Shown in pieces: positions 52,929 through 62,146 of a DNA stretch of 64,000 nucleotides (positions within the stretch are counted from its first letter, which is position 1; every line of letters starts with the position of its first letter). The stretch is from Arthrobacter sp. ISL-72 (GTDB taxonomy: Bacteria > Actinomycetota > Actinomycetes > Actinomycetales > Micrococcaceae). The stretch covers positions 80,288-144,287 of the forward strand of contig NZ_JAGGPP010000023.1 in the NCBI RefSeq assembly GCF_018613755.1, given 5' to 3'. Under the pieces are notes generated by a model, which did not search any database, had not been told where the DNA came from, and saw only the letters and a program-made list of their open reading frames with translations. Made by a program: the position numbers and the translations under genes.

Positions 52929-53909
52929 ATGGCACTGACATCATCAGTCAAGGAAGAACTGTCCCGCCTGGACATAAAGAAGTCCTCGGTCCGCAAGGCT
53001 GAAGTCTCCGCAATGCTGAGGTTCGCCGGCGGCTTGCACATCATCTCAGGCCGGATCGTTATCGAGGCGGAGGTGGACCTCGCCTCAACCGCACGCCGGC
53101 TCCGCGCCGCCATCGCCGAAGTCTACGGCCACCAGAGCGAAATCATTGTCGTCTCCGGCGGCGGGCTCCGCCGCGGCAACCGCTACGTGGTGCGGGTGGT
53201 GCGCGACGGCGAGGCGCTGGCCCGGCAGACCGGGTTGCTGGACGCCCGTGGGCGCCCCGTGCGGGGCCTGCCGTCCGTCGTCGTAAACGGCTCCGCGGCC
53301 GACGCCGAGGCCGTGTGGCGCGGCGCGTTCCTGGCACACGGCTCGCTGACCGAACCGGGGCGGTCCTCCGCCATGGAGGTGACCTGCCCCGGCCCTGAAT
53401 CGGCGCTGGCCCTGGTCGGCGCGGCCCGGCGGCTGGGAATCCAGGCCAAGGCCCGCGAAGTCAGGGGAGTGGACCGCGTCGTCATCCGGGACGGCGACAC
53501 CATTGCCGCCCTGCTTACCCGGATGGGCGCGCACGATGCACTCATGGTCTGGGAAGAACGCCGCATGCGCAAGGAAGTGCGGGCCACGGCCAACAGGCTG
53601 GCAAACTTCGACGACGCCAACCTGCGCCGCTCGGCGCAGGCCGCAGTCGCCGCCGGCGCCAGGGTGGACCGCGCCTTGGAGATCCTGGGTGACGACGTCC
53701 CGGACCACCTGAAGTATGCCGGCGAACTCCGGGTGGCACACAAGCAGGCGAGCCTTGACGAACTTGGCCGCCTGGCTGATCCGCCCATGACAAAGGATGC
53801 GATTGCGGGCAGGATCCGCAGGCTTCTGGCCATGGCGGACAAACGGGCCCTGGACCTGGGCATCCCCGGGACCGAGGCCAATGTGACGCCGGAAATGCTG
53901 GACGAGTAG
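52929..53909 (+). CDS. whiA: Sporulation/cell-division regulator WhiA
   Basis: A 326-residue regulator. The N-terminal two thirds have the LAGLIDADG homing-endonuclease-like fold without catalytic residues (VKEELSRLDIKKSSVRKAEVSAMLRFAGGL, AFLAHGSLTEPGRSSAMEV). The C-terminal winged helix includes RRSAQAAVAAGARVDRALEIL and SLDELGRLADPPMTKDAIAGRIRRLLAMA. In Streptomyces it works with WhiB in septation, and homologues in non-sporulating bacteria affect division. AGGAAGG overlapping the yvcK stop serves as the ribosome-binding site. Confidence 0.96.
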   Translation: MALTSSVKEELSRLDIKKSSVRKAEVSAMLRFAGGLHIISGRIVIEAEVDLASTARRLRAAIAEVYGHQSEIIVVSGGGLRRGNRYVVRVVRDGEALARQTGLLDARGRPVRGLPSVVVNGSAADAEAVWRGAFLAHGSLTEPGRSSAMEVTCPGPESALALVGAARRLGIQAKAREVRGVDRVVIRDGDTIAALLTRMGAHDALMVWEERRMRKEVRATANRLANFDDANLRRSAQAAVAAGARVDRALEILGDDVPDHLKYAGELRVAHKQASLDELGRLADPPMTKDAIAGRIRRLLAMADKRALDLGIPGTEANVTPEMLDE

Positions 53910-53953
53910 CAGCGCCCCTAGAATCGAGACGGGATTCCGTCCCCCACAGATTT

Positions 53954-53973
53954 CCGGGTGACCTGTCACCCGG
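53954..53973. promoter_or_regulatory. 20-bp inverted repeat between whiA and sod
   Basis: Perfect arms CCGGGTGAC and GTCACCCGG are separated by only two bases (CT). The tight spacing fits a protein-binding operator better than a hairpin, and no T run follows. It lies about 57 bases before the superoxide dismutase start. Confidence 0.5.
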
Positions 53974-54030
53974 ATGCACAATCCGAGATTTACCAAACCG
54001 GACAAACTGTCCACGATATTGGAGGATTTT

Positions 54031-54654
54031 GTGACCGAGTACGTACTGCCTGAACTCAGCTACGACTACGCAGCGCTGGAGCCCCACATCTCCGCACGCA
54101 TCATGGAGCTGCACCACAGCAAGCACCACGCTGCCTACGTGGCGGGCGCCAACAACGCCCTGGCCCAGCTGGCCGAGGCACGTGAAAAGGGCGACTTCGC
54201 CAACATCAACCGCCTGTCGAAGGACCTGGCCTTCCACACCGGCGGCCACGTCAACCACTCCGTGTTCTGGAACAACCTGTCCCCGGACGGCGGCGACAAG
54301 CCCGAGGGCGAGCTGGCTGCAGCCATTGACGACGCCTTCGGCTCGTTCGACGCCTTCCGTGCGCAGTTCAGCGCTGCCGCACTGGGCCTGCAGGGCTCGG
54401 GCTGGGGCTTCCTGGCCTACGAGCCGATCGGCGGAAACCTGGTCATCGAGCAGCTGTACGACCAGCAGGGCAACGTTGCACTCGGCACCACGCCGCTGCT
54501 CATGCTGGACATGTGGGAACACGCCTTCTACCTGGACTACGTGAACGTGAAGGCCGATTACGTCAAGGCCTTCTGGAACATCGTGAACTGGGCCGACGTC
54601 GCCAAGCGCTTCGACGGGGCACGCAAGAACGCCACGGGCCTCATCACGCTCTAA
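54031..54654 (+). CDS. Superoxide dismutase, Mn/Fe family
   Basis: A 207-residue dismutase. The four metal ligands are H28 (IMELHHSKHHAAYV), H76 (GGHVNHSVFWNNLSP), D160 and H164 (LLMLDMWEHAFYLDY). GLQGSGWGFLAYEP and QQGN fit a manganese-type or cambialistic enzyme, which cannot be decided from sequence alone. No signal peptide is seen, so it is cytoplasmic. I start at the GTG at 54031 (MTEYVLPELSYDY) with GGAGGA four bases upstream; the frame back to 53974 is untranslated leader. A strong terminator follows, so it is monocistronic, and a tight inverted repeat precedes it. Confidence 0.96.
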   Translation: MTEYVLPELSYDYAALEPHISARIMELHHSKHHAAYVAGANNALAQLAEAREKGDFANINRLSKDLAFHTGGHVNHSVFWNNLSPDGGDKPEGELAAAIDDAFGSFDAFRAQFSAAALGLQGSGWGFLAYEPIGGNLVIEQLYDQQGNVALGTTPLLMLDMWEHAFYLDYVNVKADYVKAFWNIVNWADVAKRFDGARKNATGLITL

Positions 54655-54723
54655 CGCGTGACGCGGGAGACACCCACGTGTAACAAACTTCACATTTAGC
54701 CCGTTTCGGGCCGAATCGTGGAC

Positions 54724-54758
54724 GGTCCGCCCCCGCACTTGCGGGGGCGGACCTTCTT
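54724..54758 (+). terminator. Intrinsic terminator after sod
   Basis: Perfect 13-bp arms GGTCCGCCCCCGC (54724-54736) and GCGGGGGCGGACC (54741-54753) with an ACTT loop, followed by TTCTT. Confidence 0.9.
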
Positions 54759-54763
54759 AAACG

Positions 54764-54920
54764 TAAGATGGATCACGGAAGGCGGTTAGCCTTCAGCAAT
54801 GTGGCTGGTCGCCCTCCGATCTGGTAATCATCTCTGCCCAATGGCGTGCGGGATCTGTTAGTTGGCTTCAACGCCCGCTCAACTAGTTGTGCTTCTACAA
54901 GCACCAAGGAGACTGAAAAA
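54764..54920 (+). promoter_or_regulatory. gap promoter and long untranslated leader
   Basis: TAAGAT at 54764-54769 is a candidate -10, giving a leader of about 145 bases. The leader holds two small hairpins: GAAGGC/GCCTTC (54778-54794) and GTGCTT/AAGCAC (54889-54904). The latter ends two bases before the AAGGAG ribosome-binding site of gap. There is no convincing open frame in the leader. Confidence 0.45.
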
Positions 54921-55931
54921 GTGACGACCCGTATTGGTATCAACGGCTTTGGCCGCATTGGCCGCAATTACTTCCGCGCTGCACTCGCACAGGGTGCGGA
55001 CCTCGAGATCGTTGCCGTCAACGACCTCACCAGCCCCGAAGCGCTGGCACACCTCTTCAAGTACGACTCCGTCGGCGGCCGCCTGAAGGAGAGCATCGAG
55101 GTCAAGGACGGCAACATCGTCGTCAACGGCAACGTCGTCAAGGTCCTGGCCGAGCGCGACCCCGCCAACCTCCCCTGGGGCGAACTGGGCGTCGACATTG
55201 TCATCGAGTCCACCGGCTTTTTCACCAAGGCCGCCGCTGCCCAGAAGCACATCGACGCCGGCGCCAAGAAGGTCCTGATATCCGCCCCGGCCTCCGATGA
55301 GGACATCACCATCGTGATGGGCGTGAACCACGAGCTCTACGACAATGCGTCGCACCACATCATCTCCAACGCCTCCTGCACCACCAACTGCCTCGGCCCG
55401 CTGGCCAAGGTCGTCAACGACGAGTTCGGCATCGAACGCGGCCTGATGACCACGGTCCACGCCTACACCGCAGACCAGAACCTGCAGGACGGCCCGCACA
55501 ACGACCTCCGCCGTGCCCGTGCCGCCGCAATCAACATGGTTCCGACCTCCACCGGTGCAGCCAAGGCCATCGGCCTGGTCCTGCCGGAGCTCAAGGGCAA
55601 GCTGGACGGCTACGCCATCCGCGTTCCGGTCCCCACCGGCTCCGCCACCGACCTCACCGTCACCGTTTCCCGCGAGACCACGGTTGAGGAAGTCAACGCC
55701 GCACTGAAGAAGGCAGCCGAGTCGGACGCTCTCCAGGGCATCCTGACCTACACGGACGCTCCGATCGTCTCCTCTGACATCGTTGGCGACCCCGCTTCCT
55801 CCATCTTCGACTCGGGACTGACCAAGGTTATCGGCAACCAGGTCAAGGTTGTTTCCTGGTATGACAACGAATGGGGCTACTCCAACCGCCTGGTCGACCT
55901 CACGGAGCTTGTCGCGTCGAAGCTGGGCTAG
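54921..55931 (+). CDS. gap: Glyceraldehyde-3-phosphate dehydrogenase, type I
   Basis: A 336-residue glycolytic enzyme. The N-terminal NAD fold is RIGINGFGRIGRNYFRA with D35 (VAVNDL), indicating NAD rather than NADP. The catalytic cysteine is C153 in SNASCTTNCLGP, with the histidine in MTTVHAYTADQNLQD. WYDNEWGYSNRLVDL closes the protein. Codon bias is strong. I start at the GTG at 54921 with AAGGAG 8-9 bases upstream; the longer frame to 54846 is leader. First gene of gap-pgk-tpiA. Confidence 0.97.
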   Translation: MTTRIGINGFGRIGRNYFRAALAQGADLEIVAVNDLTSPEALAHLFKYDSVGGRLKESIEVKDGNIVVNGNVVKVLAERDPANLPWGELGVDIVIESTGFFTKAAAAQKHIDAGAKKVLISAPASDEDITIVMGVNHELYDNASHHIISNASCTTNCLGPLAKVVNDEFGIERGLMTTVHAYTADQNLQDGPHNDLRRARAAAINMVPTSTGAAKAIGLVLPELKGKLDGYAIRVPVPTGSATDLTVTVSRETTVEEVNAALKKAAESDALQGILTYTDAPIVSSDIVGDPASSIFDSGLTKVIGNQVKVVSWYDNEWGYSNRLVDLTELVASKLG

Positions 55932-55941
55932 GGTTAGACAC

Positions 55942-57168
<1,227 letters not shown>

Positions 57169-57174
57169 AACCTC

Positions 57175-57221
57175 CAGCCGGCAGGGCGCCCTACCGAAGT
57201 TGTCGGGCGCCCTGCCGGCTG
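57175..57221 (+). terminator. Long perfect hairpin between pgk and tpiA
   Basis: Arms CAGCCGGCAGGGCGCCC (57175-57191) and GGGCGCCCTGCCGGCTG (57205-57221) form 17 uninterrupted base pairs with a 13-base loop. Only two T follow. It could end part of the transcripts or protect the 3' end of gap-pgk mRNA after processing. Confidence 0.6.
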
Positions 57222-57251
57222 TTCACATGACAAGTACTTTTTGGAGAACAC

Positions 57252-58067
57252 GTGACAACGTCAACGAATGGCAAGTTCGACCGTACGCCCTTGATTGCCG
57301 GCAACTGGAAGATGAACATGGACCACGTCCAGGGCATCACCCTGCTGCAGAAACTGGCCTGGACCCTGTCCGACGCCAAGCACGACTACAGCCGCGCTGA
57401 AGTTGCTGTCTTCCCGCCGTTCACCGACCTCCGCGGCGTCCAGACCCTTGTCCAGGGCGACGAGCTGGACGTTGCCTACGGAGGCCAGGACCTTTCGCAG
57501 TTCGACTCCGGCGCCTACACGGGCGACATCTCGGGGCAGTTCCTGAACAAACTGGGCTGCAAGTACGTGCTGGTGGGCCACAGCGAGCGGCGCACCGTCC
57601 ACAACGAATCCGACGAAGTCCTGAACGCCAAGGTCAAGGCCGCCTACCGCCACGGCGTTACGCCGGTGCTCTGCGTCGGCGAAGGCCTGGAGATCCGGCA
57701 GGCCGGAAACCACGTCCAGCACACGTTGAACCAGCTCCGCGCCGACGTCGAAGGCCTTAGCGCTGAGGAAGCGGCCCAGCTCGTCGTTGCCTACGAACCT
57801 GTCTGGGCCATCGGCACGGGTGAAGTGGCCGGACCCGAAGACGCGCAGGAAATGTGCGCGGCCATCCGCGCCGAACTCGCCACGCTGTTCGGCGATGACG
57901 TTGCTGCCAAGGTCCGCCTGCTTTACGGCGGCTCGGTCAAGGCCAACAACGCCGCAGCCATTCTGAACGAGCGCGATGTGGACGGCGTGTTGGTGGGAGG
58001 CGCCAGCCTCGATCCCGCTGAGTTTGCTAATATTGTCAGGTTCGAGAGTCACCTGCTGACGGATTAG
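57252..58067 (+). CDS. tpiA: Triose-phosphate isomerase
   Basis: A 271-residue TIM barrel. The active-site lysine is in LIAGNWKMNMDHV, the histidine in VLVGHSERRTVHNE, and the glutamate in VVAYEPVWAIGTGEVA. LYGGSVKANNAAAIL and VDGVLVGGASLDPAEFANIV form the phosphate site. GTG 57252 has GGAGAA 6 bases upstream. It belongs to the gap-pgk-tpiA cluster and lies 49 bases before secG. Confidence 0.97.
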   Translation: MTTSTNGKFDRTPLIAGNWKMNMDHVQGITLLQKLAWTLSDAKHDYSRAEVAVFPPFTDLRGVQTLVQGDELDVAYGGQDLSQFDSGAYTGDISGQFLNKLGCKYVLVGHSERRTVHNESDEVLNAKVKAAYRHGVTPVLCVGEGLEIRQAGNHVQHTLNQLRADVEGLSAEEAAQLVVAYEPVWAIGTGEVAGPEDAQEMCAAIRAELATLFGDDVAAKVRLLYGGSVKANNAAAILNERDVDGVLVGGASLDPAEFANIVRFESHLLTD

Positions 58068-58116
58068 TCCGGACACAGGCGTGACCCCCGCAATCATCAA
58101 CTTCTGAAAGGCCGTC

Positions 58117-58374
58117 GTGGACGTTCTTCATGTCATTTTGCAGATCCTCCTGGGCATCACCAGCCTCCTGCTGACGCTGCTCATCCTGCTCCACAAGGGA
58201 CGGGGCGGCGGTCTGTCGGACATGTTCGGCGGAGGCATGAGCTCAGGCCTCAGCTCGTCCGGCGTGGCGGAACGGAACCTCAACAGGTTCACCATCATCC
58301 TTGGCGTCACGTGGGGCGTTGTCATCATCGCCCTCGGCTTGCTGATGCGCTTTTCCTCGGGTGGCGACTCCTAG
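58117..58374 (+). CDS. secG: Preprotein translocase subunit SecG
   Basis: An 85-residue protein with two membrane helices (about 3-25 and 55-77) joined by HKGRGGGLSDMFGGGMSSGLSSSGVAERNLNR, the usual Gly/Ser-rich SecG loop. It is part of the SecYEG channel in the cytoplasmic membrane. GTG 58117 has GAAAGG about 6 bases upstream. The tpiA-secG order is conserved in many bacteria. Confidence 0.95.
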   Translation: MDVLHVILQILLGITSLLLTLLILLHKGRGGGLSDMFGGGMSSGLSSSGVAERNLNRFTIILGVTWGVVIIALGLLMRFSSGGDS

Positions 58375-58405
58375 CAGTACCGGTACTAACGGCCCTGCCG
58401 CCGTC

Positions 58406-58434
58406 GGGAACTCCGCACTAAACTGTGGCTGTTG
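58406..58434 (+). promoter_or_regulatory. SigR/SigH-type (thiol stress) promoter candidate for rbpA
   Basis: GGGAAC at 58406-58411, 19 bases, then GTTG at 58431-58434. This resembles the thiol-stress sigma consensus GGGAAT-N18-GTT. The Streptomyces rbpA gene is a known SigR target. The predicted start near 58441 gives a leader of about 34 bases. Confidence 0.55.
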
Positions 58435-58474
58435 GCTTGCAACAGTCCGTCAGTCGAGTAGGCAGGAGTTCCCG

Positions 58475-58852
58475 ATGGTGCATGCTGCTTCAGGGTTCCG
58501 GGGAACCCGTGTGGGGGTAACGGAGGGGTCGGCCCCCAAAATCCAGCCAAACGACGTCGTCGGTGAACGGTTGCCGCGTATTCGTGTTTCCTATTGGTGC
58601 GCCAGGGGTCACGAGACGCGGCCTGTTTTCATTAAGCTCCCGGAGGACCAGATCCCGGTGGTGTGGGACTGCCGCCGCTGCGGCGATACCGCAACCCGGG
58701 ACGAGTCCCTGGTGGAGCTGCCTTCCCACTCCGAAGAGGGCTATAAGAGCCACCTTGAGTACGTTAAAGAAAGACGCTCCAGCCAGGACGCCGAAGACGT
58801 ACTGGCTGGAGCGCTGGAACGGCTAAGAGCCCGCGGAAGTTTTACGGACTAG
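58475..58852 (+). CDS. rbpA: RNA polymerase-binding protein RbpA
   Basis: A 125-residue actinobacterial RNA polymerase partner that stabilises holoenzyme with the primary sigma factor and helps open promoters. The zinc-binding core shows SYWCARGHETRPVFIKL and VVWDCRRCGDTA, and the sigma-interacting C-terminal helices include EGYKSHLEYVKERRSSQDAEDVLAGALERLR. I start at the ATG at 58475 with GGCAGGAG about 8 bases upstream. A SigR-like promoter precedes it. The last 30 bases overlap the convergent pgl gene. Confidence 0.95.
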   Translation: MVHAASGFRGTRVGVTEGSAPKIQPNDVVGERLPRIRVSYWCARGHETRPVFIKLPEDQIPVVWDCRRCGDTATRDESLVELPSHSEEGYKSHLEYVKERRSSQDAEDVLAGALERLRARGSFTD

Positions 58853-59641
58853 CTGCTCCGGAACCCTGGAAGCGGCGTTCTCGTCGATAAGCCAGAGCGT
58901 CTGGGAGCGTCCCCTGGGTCCGGCCGCCGGCACCTGGACAGGGTTGGCCCCTGCCAGGGCCAGTCCTACGGCCCCTGCCTTGTCCTCGCCTGCAACTACC
59001 ATCCAGACTTCACTGGCAGTGTTGATCGCCGGCAGTGTCAGGGAGATCCGTTCCGGCGGCGGCTTGGGCGAATTGCGGACGCCGACCACCGTGAGCTCCT
59101 TTTCGCGGATGCCTGCCTGCTCAGGGAAGAGCGAGGCCACATGGGCATCCGGCCCCACACCAAGCAAGACCACGTCGAACCGGGGAAGTGTCCCCGGGTT
59201 CTCGGGCCGGTCGTCGGACATGTCCGCGGCATGCTCCGCGGCCGCAGCTTCCGCCAGGCGGCGCGCGTAGTCCGCGGCGGCCTCCTCCGGACTGTCGAAG
59301 TCATCCGAGGAAGCCGGCTGGTTCACCCGTTCCGGGTCTACCGGAATGCGGGACAGCAGGGCCTCGTGGGCCTGAAGGGTGTTGCGGTCGTTGTCGTTGC
59401 TGCCAACGAAGCGCTCGTCGCCCCACCAGAAATTGACCTTGGACCAGTCGACTGCCGGTGCCGCCGCGGAGTCAGCAACCGCCTTGAGGGTTCCGATGCC
59501 CACGCTGCCGCCGGTCAGCACCACCGTCGCCTCGCCGTGTTTGTCCTGGACGTCCACGAGTTTGGTGATGAGCCGCGCCGCAATGGCGGCCATCAGTACG
59601 GATGAGTCAGGGTGGATGCTTACTCTGGGGTCAGCGCTCAC
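58823..59641 (-). CDS. pgl: 6-Phosphogluconolactonase
   Basis: A 272-residue lactonase of the NagB-like fold, second step of the oxidative pentose phosphate pathway. TVVLTGGSVGIGTLKAV, VNFWWGDERFVGSNDNDRN, VLLGVGPDAHVASLFPEQAGI and TLPAINTASEVWMVVAGEDKA are visible. The frame reaches a GTG at 59653, but AAGGAG on the minus strand sits directly against that codon. It is 11 bases before the GTG at 59641, which I prefer. Either way the start overlaps the opcA stop. Its 3' end overlaps rbpA by 30 bases on the other strand. Confidence 0.95.
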   Translation of the reverse strand: MSADPRVSIHPDSSVLMAAIAARLITKLVDVQDKHGEATVVLTGGSVGIGTLKAVADSAAAPAVDWSKVNFWWGDERFVGSNDNDRNTLQAHEALLSRIPVDPERVNQPASSDDFDSPEEAAADYARRLAEAAAAEHAADMSDDRPENPGTLPRFDVVLLGVGPDAHVASLFPEQAGIREKELTVVGVRNSPKPPPERISLTLPAINTASEVWMVVAGEDKAGAVGLALAGANPVQVPAAGPRGRSQTLWLIDENAASRVPEQLVRKTSAGS

Positions 59642-60572
59642 TGGGACGGACACTCCTTAGATTTGTACGGGGCAGTCCAATGGTAATCACTTCACCAAAG
59701 ACTTCGTCGGGATCCAAACGGCGGAGTTCTTCGGCGAGGCAGTCCCGGAGGCTTCGACGCGGGAGCGAGATGCGCTGGGCCGGCTGCCCCGGCTGGGTCA
59801 GTTCAGCCACGGACAGTCCCGGACGGAACAGCTGGACGTCGCCGCTCGCGCGGCTCAGCCGGACACGGCGGATGCCGGTGCCGGCCGGGTCCGCCACGAT
59901 GGTCACCGGGGCGTCCAGGGCGAGGGTCAGCCATGCTGCCAGGAGGAGCGTGCTGGGGGAGTCCGAGGCACCTTCCACGGCAACTGCCGTCACGGGCGAG
60001 GAATCGACCTGGTCCAGGACCGCGGCCAGCTGGATGCGCCAGTTGGTCAGGCGGGTCCAGGCGAGGTCGGTGTCGCCTGCTTTGTACGTGCTGCGGATAT
60101 TCTCGAGGGCCCGCTGCGGGTCCTCCTCGTTCGCCGAGTCCGTGATCCGCCGGTGGGCGATCCGGCCGATGGAGGTCTCGCAGGCGTTCTTCGGCGCACC
60201 GTGCGGCCACCAAGCCACGATCGGAGCGTCGGGGAGCAGCAGCGCGGCCACCAGGGATTCGCTTTCCTCGGCAAGTTCACCGTAGCCCCGGAGCACGATC
60301 ACTTCGGAGGCCCCGGCGTCGCCGCCCACACGGATCTGGGCGTCCAGCCGGGTGGGCGCCTGGGCGCCGGCGTCAGCCAGGACGATGATCCGGCAGGGGT
60401 GTTCCCGGCTGGCTTCGTTGGCTGCTTCGATGGCCTCTTCTTCCAGACCGGACTTGGTGACCACCACGAGGGTCAGCACCCTGCCGAGCGCGATCACGCC
60501 GCCCTGCTCGCGCAGGGACATGATCTTCTTGGAGATGCTGGAGGTTGTTGTATCGGGAAGATCTACGATCAT
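59631..60572 (-). CDS. opcA: Glucose-6-phosphate dehydrogenase assembly protein OpcA
   Basis: A 313-residue protein found with zwf in actinobacteria and cyanobacteria. It starts MIVDLPDTTTSSISKKIMSLREQGGVIALGRVLTLVV, and HPCRIIVL, LLLPDAPIVAWWPHGAP, RITDSANEEDPQRALENI and LAWTRLTNWRIQLAAVLDQ match the family. It is needed for assembly or activity of G6PDH. The ATG overlaps the zwf stop by four bases, and the downstream pgl overlaps its own stop, so zwf-opcA-pgl are translationally linked. Confidence 0.95.
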   Translation of the reverse strand: MIVDLPDTTTSSISKKIMSLREQGGVIALGRVLTLVVVTKSGLEEEAIEAANEASREHPCRIIVLADAGAQAPTRLDAQIRVGGDAGASEVIVLRGYGELAEESESLVAALLLPDAPIVAWWPHGAPKNACETSIGRIAHRRITDSANEEDPQRALENIRSTYKAGDTDLAWTRLTNWRIQLAAVLDQVDSSPVTAVAVEGASDSPSTLLLAAWLTLALDAPVTIVADPAGTGIRRVRLSRASGDVQLFRPGLSVAELTQPGQPAQRISLPRRSLRDCLAEELRRLDPDEVFGEVITIGLPRTNLRSVRPSER

Positions 60573-62131
60573 GGCCTTCTCCAGGTTCGTCCGTCGCGGG
60601 CAAGCAGCTCGTCGGCCGAGGCTGGGCCCCAGCTTCCGGGCGCGTAGGGCTCAGGCTGTTCGCCGAGGCTGGCCCAGTACTCTTCAAAGGGATCCAGGAT
60701 CTTCCAGGAGAGTTCCACTTCCTGGTGGCGGGGGAACAGCGGCGGCTCGCCCAGCAGCACGTCCAGGATGAGCCGTTCATAGGCCTCCGGGCTGGACTCG
60801 GTGAACGAGTGACCGTACCCGAAGTCCATGGTGACGTCGCGAACTTCCATCTGGGTGCCTGGAACCTTGGACCCGAACCGGATCGTGGCGCCCTCATCGG
60901 GCTGGACCCGGATCACCACGGCGTTCTGGCCAAAGTCGTCATCGCTGTGATCGCGGAACAGCAGGTTGGGGGCGCGCTTGAAGACCACCGCGATCTCCGT
61001 GACGCGGCGGCCAAGCCGCTTGCCGGCGCGCAGGTAGAACGGCACACCGGACCAGCGCCGGGTGTGGATGTCCACCCGGATGGCAGCGTAGGTTTCCGTG
61101 GTGGAGTCGGCGGGGATGCCCTCCTCCTCAAGGTAGCCGAGGACCTGCTCGCCGCCCTGCCAGCCGCCGGCGAACTGGCCCCGGGCCGAGTGGGCGGACA
61201 GGTCGTCCGGCAGCTTGACCGCTGCCAGGACCTTTTCCTTCTCCGCCCGCAGGTCATCGGCGTTGAAGGAAATAGGCTCCTCCATTGCTGTCAGCGCCAG
61301 GAGCTGGAGCAGGTGGTTCTGGATGACGTCGCGGGCAGCGCCCACACCGTCGTAGTAGCCTGCGCGGCCACCGGTGCCGATGTCCTCGGCCATGGTGATC
61401 TGGACGTGGTCAACGTAATTGGCATTCCAGAGCGGCTCGAACAGCTGGTTGGCAAACCGCAGGGCCAGGATGTTCTGGACCGTTTCCTTGCCAAGATAGT
61501 GGTCGATCCGGAAAACGGCGTCCGGCGGGAAAACGGACTCCACGATGTCATTGAGCTGCCGGGCCGACTCGAGGTCGTGCCCGAACGGCTTCTCGATGAC
61601 CACACGGCGCCACTTGTCGCCCTCGGCTTGCGCCAGTCCATGCTTGGACAGCTGGCGGCAGACCTGTTCGAAGGCCTTCGGTGGAATCGAGAGGTAAAAC
61701 GCGTGGTTGCCGCGCGTTCCGCGCTGCTCGTCCAGTTCGTCGATTGTGTCGCCGAGCCGCTCAAAGGCGTCGTCGTCGTCGAACTCTCCCTGGACAAACC
61801 GGATGCCCTCGGACAGCTGGTTCCACACGGCCTCGTCAAACGGGGTCCGGGCATAGGACATGACCGCGGCCTTCACCTGGGCGGCGAAATCCTGGTTGTC
61901 CCACTGCCGCCGGCCGAAGCCCACCAGGGCAAAGCTCGGCGGCAGCAGGCCCCGGTTGGCCAGGTCATACACGGCAGGCATGAGCTTCTTGCGGGCAAGG
62001 TCGCCGGTCACCCCGAAGAGGACCAGCGAGGAGGGGCCGGCGATGCGGTTCAGCCGGCGGTCCCGAGGGTCCCTCAACGGGTTGCGGCCCCGCCCTGCTG
62101 ACTTCCTGCTGCCGTTCTCAGTTTCTGGCAT
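60569..62131 (-). CDS. zwf: Glucose-6-phosphate 1-dehydrogenase
   Basis: A 520-residue enzyme that opens the oxidative pentose phosphate pathway. The coenzyme fold is LVLFGVTGDLARKKLMPAVYDL, the substrate segment VIEKPFGHDLESARQLN, and the active site RIDHYLGKETVQNILALRFAN. The first 33 residues are basic and polar (RKSAGRGRNPLRDPRDRRLNR). It is followed by opcA with a four-base overlap and lies 15 bases after pgi. Confidence 0.97.
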   Translation of the reverse strand: MPETENGSRKSAGRGRNPLRDPRDRRLNRIAGPSSLVLFGVTGDLARKKLMPAVYDLANRGLLPPSFALVGFGRRQWDNQDFAAQVKAAVMSYARTPFDEAVWNQLSEGIRFVQGEFDDDDAFERLGDTIDELDEQRGTRGNHAFYLSIPPKAFEQVCRQLSKHGLAQAEGDKWRRVVIEKPFGHDLESARQLNDIVESVFPPDAVFRIDHYLGKETVQNILALRFANQLFEPLWNANYVDHVQITMAEDIGTGGRAGYYDGVGAARDVIQNHLLQLLALTAMEEPISFNADDLRAEKEKVLAAVKLPDDLSAHSARGQFAGGWQGGEQVLGYLEEEGIPADSTTETYAAIRVDIHTRRWSGVPFYLRAGKRLGRRVTEIAVVFKRAPNLLFRDHSDDDFGQNAVVIRVQPDEGATIRFGSKVPGTQMEVRDVTMDFGYGHSFTESSPEAYERLILDVLLGEPPLFPRHQEVELSWKILDPFEEYWASLGEQPEPYAPGSWGPASADELLARDGRTWRRP

Positions 62132-62146
62132 GGTTGATTCGGTGCC

